64,000 bases of DNA from Numida meleagris (lineage: Eukaryota; Chordata; Aves; Galliformes; Numididae): the NCBI RefSeq assembly GCF_002078875.1, contig NC_034410.1, positions 101,296,556 to 101,360,555 on the forward strand, read 5' to 3'. Both the position numbers and the translations under genes were made by a program. Positions 60,851 to 64,000 of this stretch are shown in pieces (position 1 is the stretch's first letter; each line of letters starts with the position of its first letter). The notes beneath the pieces were generated by a model. The model was not told the origin of the DNA and ran no database searches. It saw nothing but the letters and a program-made list of their open reading frames with translations.

Positions 60851-61648
60851 AATATGCGCTGGGAATTAAGAGGGATGACTTTATTTCAGACTGGAACAGA
60901 CAGACTAAGAGCTGCTTTCTGGAGTCACTGACTCTGTTTTTATTTTTGTGGGTTGGGTTTTTTTTTTCCAATTTTTTCCTCTCTGTTAAACTTCTTCTCC
61001 CAAACCCTTCGGAAACTGGGCTATCTCCTATCCAGGAGGAGCACCCAGCATGGCAGGCTGGCTTGAGCTCTTCAGATTAGTGCAGATACATATCCTCTGC
61101 TCAACACAGGGCAAGAGGATGGTTTCTCACCGGCACGGGATGCCTGTGGCAGCCCGATGGCAGGACTACCGCTGCAGAGCTGTGATGTACTGACACCGGC
61201 ACTAGGCTGTCACCCAGACAGGCAGCACGATGCTCAGGCTGCAGCAGGGTGGCCAAACCCATGCTCCCATCCACAGGGAACCAGCCAGCAGCCGCTCATT
61301 GGGGAAACCAGGCAGTGGTTCCCATGATCCTGGAGTAAATGACAGTTAAGCCACACATTTGTTTTCAATGCTTGGATCTGGCACTGGATTCCTTTTTGAA
61401 TGAAAACTATGCCAAACATCTTTTATAATTTTTTTCCTCAAGCAAATATGTGAGCAATCCAGCACTGAAGTGCCAGAAACATTTGCTTTCCTTCCGAAGA
61501 AGTGGGGTAAAGAAAAAAACAAAACACCGCACACATCCAGACAACAAATTTTATTTAAGAGCCTTCAGAGGACAAGACTGTTTAAACACTGCACTGAGCT
61601 ATCAAACCATGCACCAGTGTGTGTGTGCAAGGAGGAGTACATATGTAC

Positions 61649-61745
61649 AGAATCATAGAATCATTAAGGTTGGGAAAGACCACTAAGACCATCTAGTCCA
61701 ACCATCAGCCCATCACCACTATGCTCACTAAGGCATGTATGTCGT
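61649..61745 (-). mobile_element. Short CR1 LINE tail, minus strand
   Basis: AGAATCATAGAATCATTAAGGTTGGGAAAGACC at 61649 on, followed by CTAAGACCATCTAGTCCAACC and CCCATCACCACTATGCTCACTAA, the antisense 3' UTR of a CR1 subfamily. Only about 95 bp is recognisable. It sits next to a GTGTGTGTGCA-like word at 61617. Confidence 0.92.
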
Positions 61746-61749
61746 GGGT

Positions 61750-64000
61750 ATGCACAGAAAGACTCTCTCACACTATCTGTTTCTTTCAAATCTTGCATTG
61801 CTTTACAAATAATACACTTACATTCAAAGATTAAAAAATCTAGATCAAAGCTTAATAGTAGAACTTGGCTCTTAGAAGGAAAACTTTGAGTCACGTAGTG
61901 GGTAGACCCAGGAGTAGGCTACAGGAGCTTCCAAATCCACATGTCCTCAGTGCTGAAGCAGCGAGGGCCTGAGCAGCAAGGACAGCATTCCCCAAATCCT
62001 CAGAGCTGGACACATCCATGGCAAACAAAGGTCAGGCAGAAGCAGGAGGAGAAGACTACACAAGAGTATTAGAGTTCAAAGGCTGAGCCAAACAGGGAGG
62101 AGATATAGTGTCACTCCAAAGGGAGCTCTTAAATCTCATGGTAATTTGTTGAGTCCCATCCAAACAAGGTCTGGTCACATAGTTCGACATGAATAACTCA
62201 TGTGAGAAGGCCTTTCTAAAGGTTTGTCCTCAGCATCTCTGGAAACACCATGTTCCTTTCTCCTCCAATCTGGTCCTCTGCAGTACCTAAGACTCACATA
62301 GAGTTAGCCAAACATCTCCTTTGGAAAGCCCATGATGGTCCCTGGCCCCATGTGTGCAGAGGGGCCCCAGACTGGCACAAAACCTCAGACCCATCCTCAT
62401 ACCAAGGGCAGAAAGAGTCTGTAAGACCTCTCACAGCTACTCCTGAGGGTTTACCTTTCCTACTAGTAACTGCATTTCATTGGGAGTGCTCAGATAATTT
62501 ATACTGGCTTGATTCTGCTTTGACCATCCTGCTAAGATAATTCTTCTTAATTAATATTGAGTTACTTATATCCTAAGACAAGAACCGTGTTGGATTTTGA
62601 CTACAATACTGAATTAACCTGTTCAGATCTTGTTTCTTTTTGCATCCCTGCTAGCTTTCCCAATCCCTCTGTGTCCATCTGAGACATATTTTAACACCCT
62701 TTAGTCTCCCACTCTCTCTATGCCTCCTCCTATGCTTCCCAACGTTTTCTGGGAGTGGGGACCAACTTATCCAAAAGCTACGTGCTGTGCATATATCTAC
62801 ATCAATAAAAATGCATCAGTATAATTTTAGCATTATGGATTTGTGCAGCTATTAACAAAAATCCTTTGAAATGTCCCTTGTCCGCCTGTACCCAATTCCC
62901 ATGATGTTTTCATGGGGGGGTTAGTCACCAGCATTCTGTTAATCAAATGTGTAGATAGGAAAGGTGCCCACATAGCCCAGAAATGTGCGTTTGGTGGCCT
63001 AGAGCAGGTATTTCAGTATTTGGAGAGTTGTCCCTGGTACCCCAAACATGCATCAAACAAGTGCTTCCTCAGTGGGGACTCACTGACACAGGTCTGTCAC
63101 AGTTGGTAGAGTGGAGTCATTTCACACCAGGGGCTAAGCTGGTTTGAGCAAACATTGTAAAACATCCAGCTCCACAATGTGTCAGTAATGTCTGCCAACA
63201 GAAATATTCTTACACATATCCTTCAGCTGCCATTTTTGTTTATCTACAAAAAAAAAAAAAAAAAAAAGGGGTAAGTTTATTACATGCACGTACTCCTGTG
63301 CCTATCTACATGAATGAACTAACCCAACCCCAAAAGCAACAGCTCAGGATGAAAATAATTTCTCCTGCATGGGAAAAAAAACTATACTTCAATGGGATTG
63401 CATATTTTTAGTTCCAGCTTTTGTTTTCAGGATGATCTTTTGATTTGTGGGTCAGGTTAAGTCAAATATTTCCAGGCAGTTCTTCATAGAGGAGGAGAAC
63501 AGACACCCCTCTGGCTGCTCAGCTATTTCTCTTCTTGGACATGATGTTGGTCTTCAACCAAGCTTGGGTGACAGGTTAACAGAAAGTCAGGGGAAGGTCT
63601 TGTAGAATGCAATATTTCTTCTCTAGGAGACTATGTGGAACCAGAGGAGAAGGAGGTTATGTTTTGGGGCTGCGCATTTACACGGGCCCCAGCATCCATC
63701 AGGGGGACCATCCACAGAGGCTGGACATCACAAGGCTGCTGCCACCACGTATTTGTGTAGGATCTCAAGCCAAATGCTCGCGTGCTGCATTTGCACCAGT
63801 CACAAAAAGCAATGGGCTGTAAATCCCAACATTCAAGTGCTCTTTAGGCATGGGAGCAGGAATTAAAGGAGCTCTTTTTCTGGTGGTCACTACCACTCAT
63901 CTTCACTCCTCATTTTCAATTCTTCCAGCTCCAAAATCATGCCAGTGAGTAATGTAGCCCCGCCTACCTCCACCATCTGTGGCACACAGCAAATGTTTTC
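61750..64000. other. Unique noncoding stretch
   Basis: No gene or transposon recognised. A pure A20 run lies at 63248-63267 without a recognisable element upstream of it. Short open frames only (96 codons at 62250-62540). Confidence 0.55.

Larger units (their letters stand above)
50325..61645. other. Long unique noncoding stretch, no gene recognised
   Basis: Over 11 kb without a recognised gene, RNA gene or young repeat. Open frames such as 53224-53550 (108 codons), 54499-54801 (100 codons), the minus-strand frames at 56092-56453 and 57589-57813, and 58563-58889 have no domain I can name. Simple tracts: A-rich at 55634-55651 and 60287-60298. Annotated separately are the candidate exon at 50870-50924 and the regulatory-looking segment at 60400-60850. 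A short tandem of AGCTAATCT lies at 52860-52879. Confidence 0.5.

Noticed and set aside
63248..63267. A20 run as a possible retrocopy or SINE tail
   Set aside because: No AATAAA close upstream, no recognisable gene-like or SINE-like sequence before it, and no flanking duplication seen.

Overview
The window is vertebrate nuclear DNA, most likely from a galliform bird (chicken, turkey, quail or pheasant group). The main reason is its interspersed repeats. I count eleven relatively young CR1 (chicken repeat 1) non-LTR retrotransposon copies. Those that keep their 3' end carry the typical CR1 tail, an ATTCTRTG-type octamer repeat behind a CCTTCCAACC-type motif, and several preserve readable pieces of the CR1 ORF2 C-terminus (for example [10 protein letters not shown] at 2786-3085 on the minus strand). 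I see no L1, Alu or mammalian SINE. Two CR1 copies share a GGTGTCCCTGTTCATTGCAGG-like block, which I associate with galliform subfamilies. Species level cannot be decided by eye.

I recognise no protein-coding gene, tRNA, rRNA or other known RNA gene. The window reads as a gene-poor intergenic stretch or the inside of very large introns. The longest open frames (222 codons at 17503-18171, 193 codons at 16127-16708) have no recognisable domains and are no longer than chance allows. A few segments have exon-like splice signals. The best is a set on the plus strand (29921-30005, 36307-36359, 37980-38045, 38145-38199, perhaps ending near 39029) whose reading phases agree. It is offered only as a low-confidence gene or lncRNA model.

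Layout: 1-10.8 kb is unique sequence with two CR1 copies. 10.8-11.5 kb is an ancient CR1-L-type relic interrupted by a young CR1 in the opposite orientation. 11.5-22.9 kb is mostly unique and AT-rich, with an octamer/homeodomain-motif segment near 13.2 kb, a degraded CR1 near 15.4 kb and a TTTTC microsatellite running into a 160-base N gap (17055-17214). 22.9-23.6 kb is a small CpG island followed by a homeodomain-motif-rich segment that looks like a conserved regulatory element. 28.9-29.35 kb has promoter- or enhancer-like features (TATA box, inverted RUNX-type sites). 29.9-39.2 kb holds the tentative exons, two more CR1 copies and a GC-rich block (32.1-33.4 kb). 40-48.8 kb is unique apart from an ancient CR1/L3-like relic at 40.0 kb, with SOX/homeodomain and TGACAG motif clusters at 42.9 and 47.0 kb. 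48.87-49.44 kb is a probable CR1-inside-CR1 nest. 49.87-50.06 kb is a very CpG-dense orphan island next to an A-rich tract and another CR1. 50.3-64 kb is unique sequence with one CR1 tail at 61.65 kb and a CpG-containing, FOX/TGACAG-motif segment at 60.4-60.85 kb.

Nothing here resembles an operon, CRISPR array, prophage or other novel multi-gene system. The most worthwhile leads are the orphan CpG islands with their motif-rich flanks, the tentative spliced transcript and the nested or atypically truncated CR1 copies.
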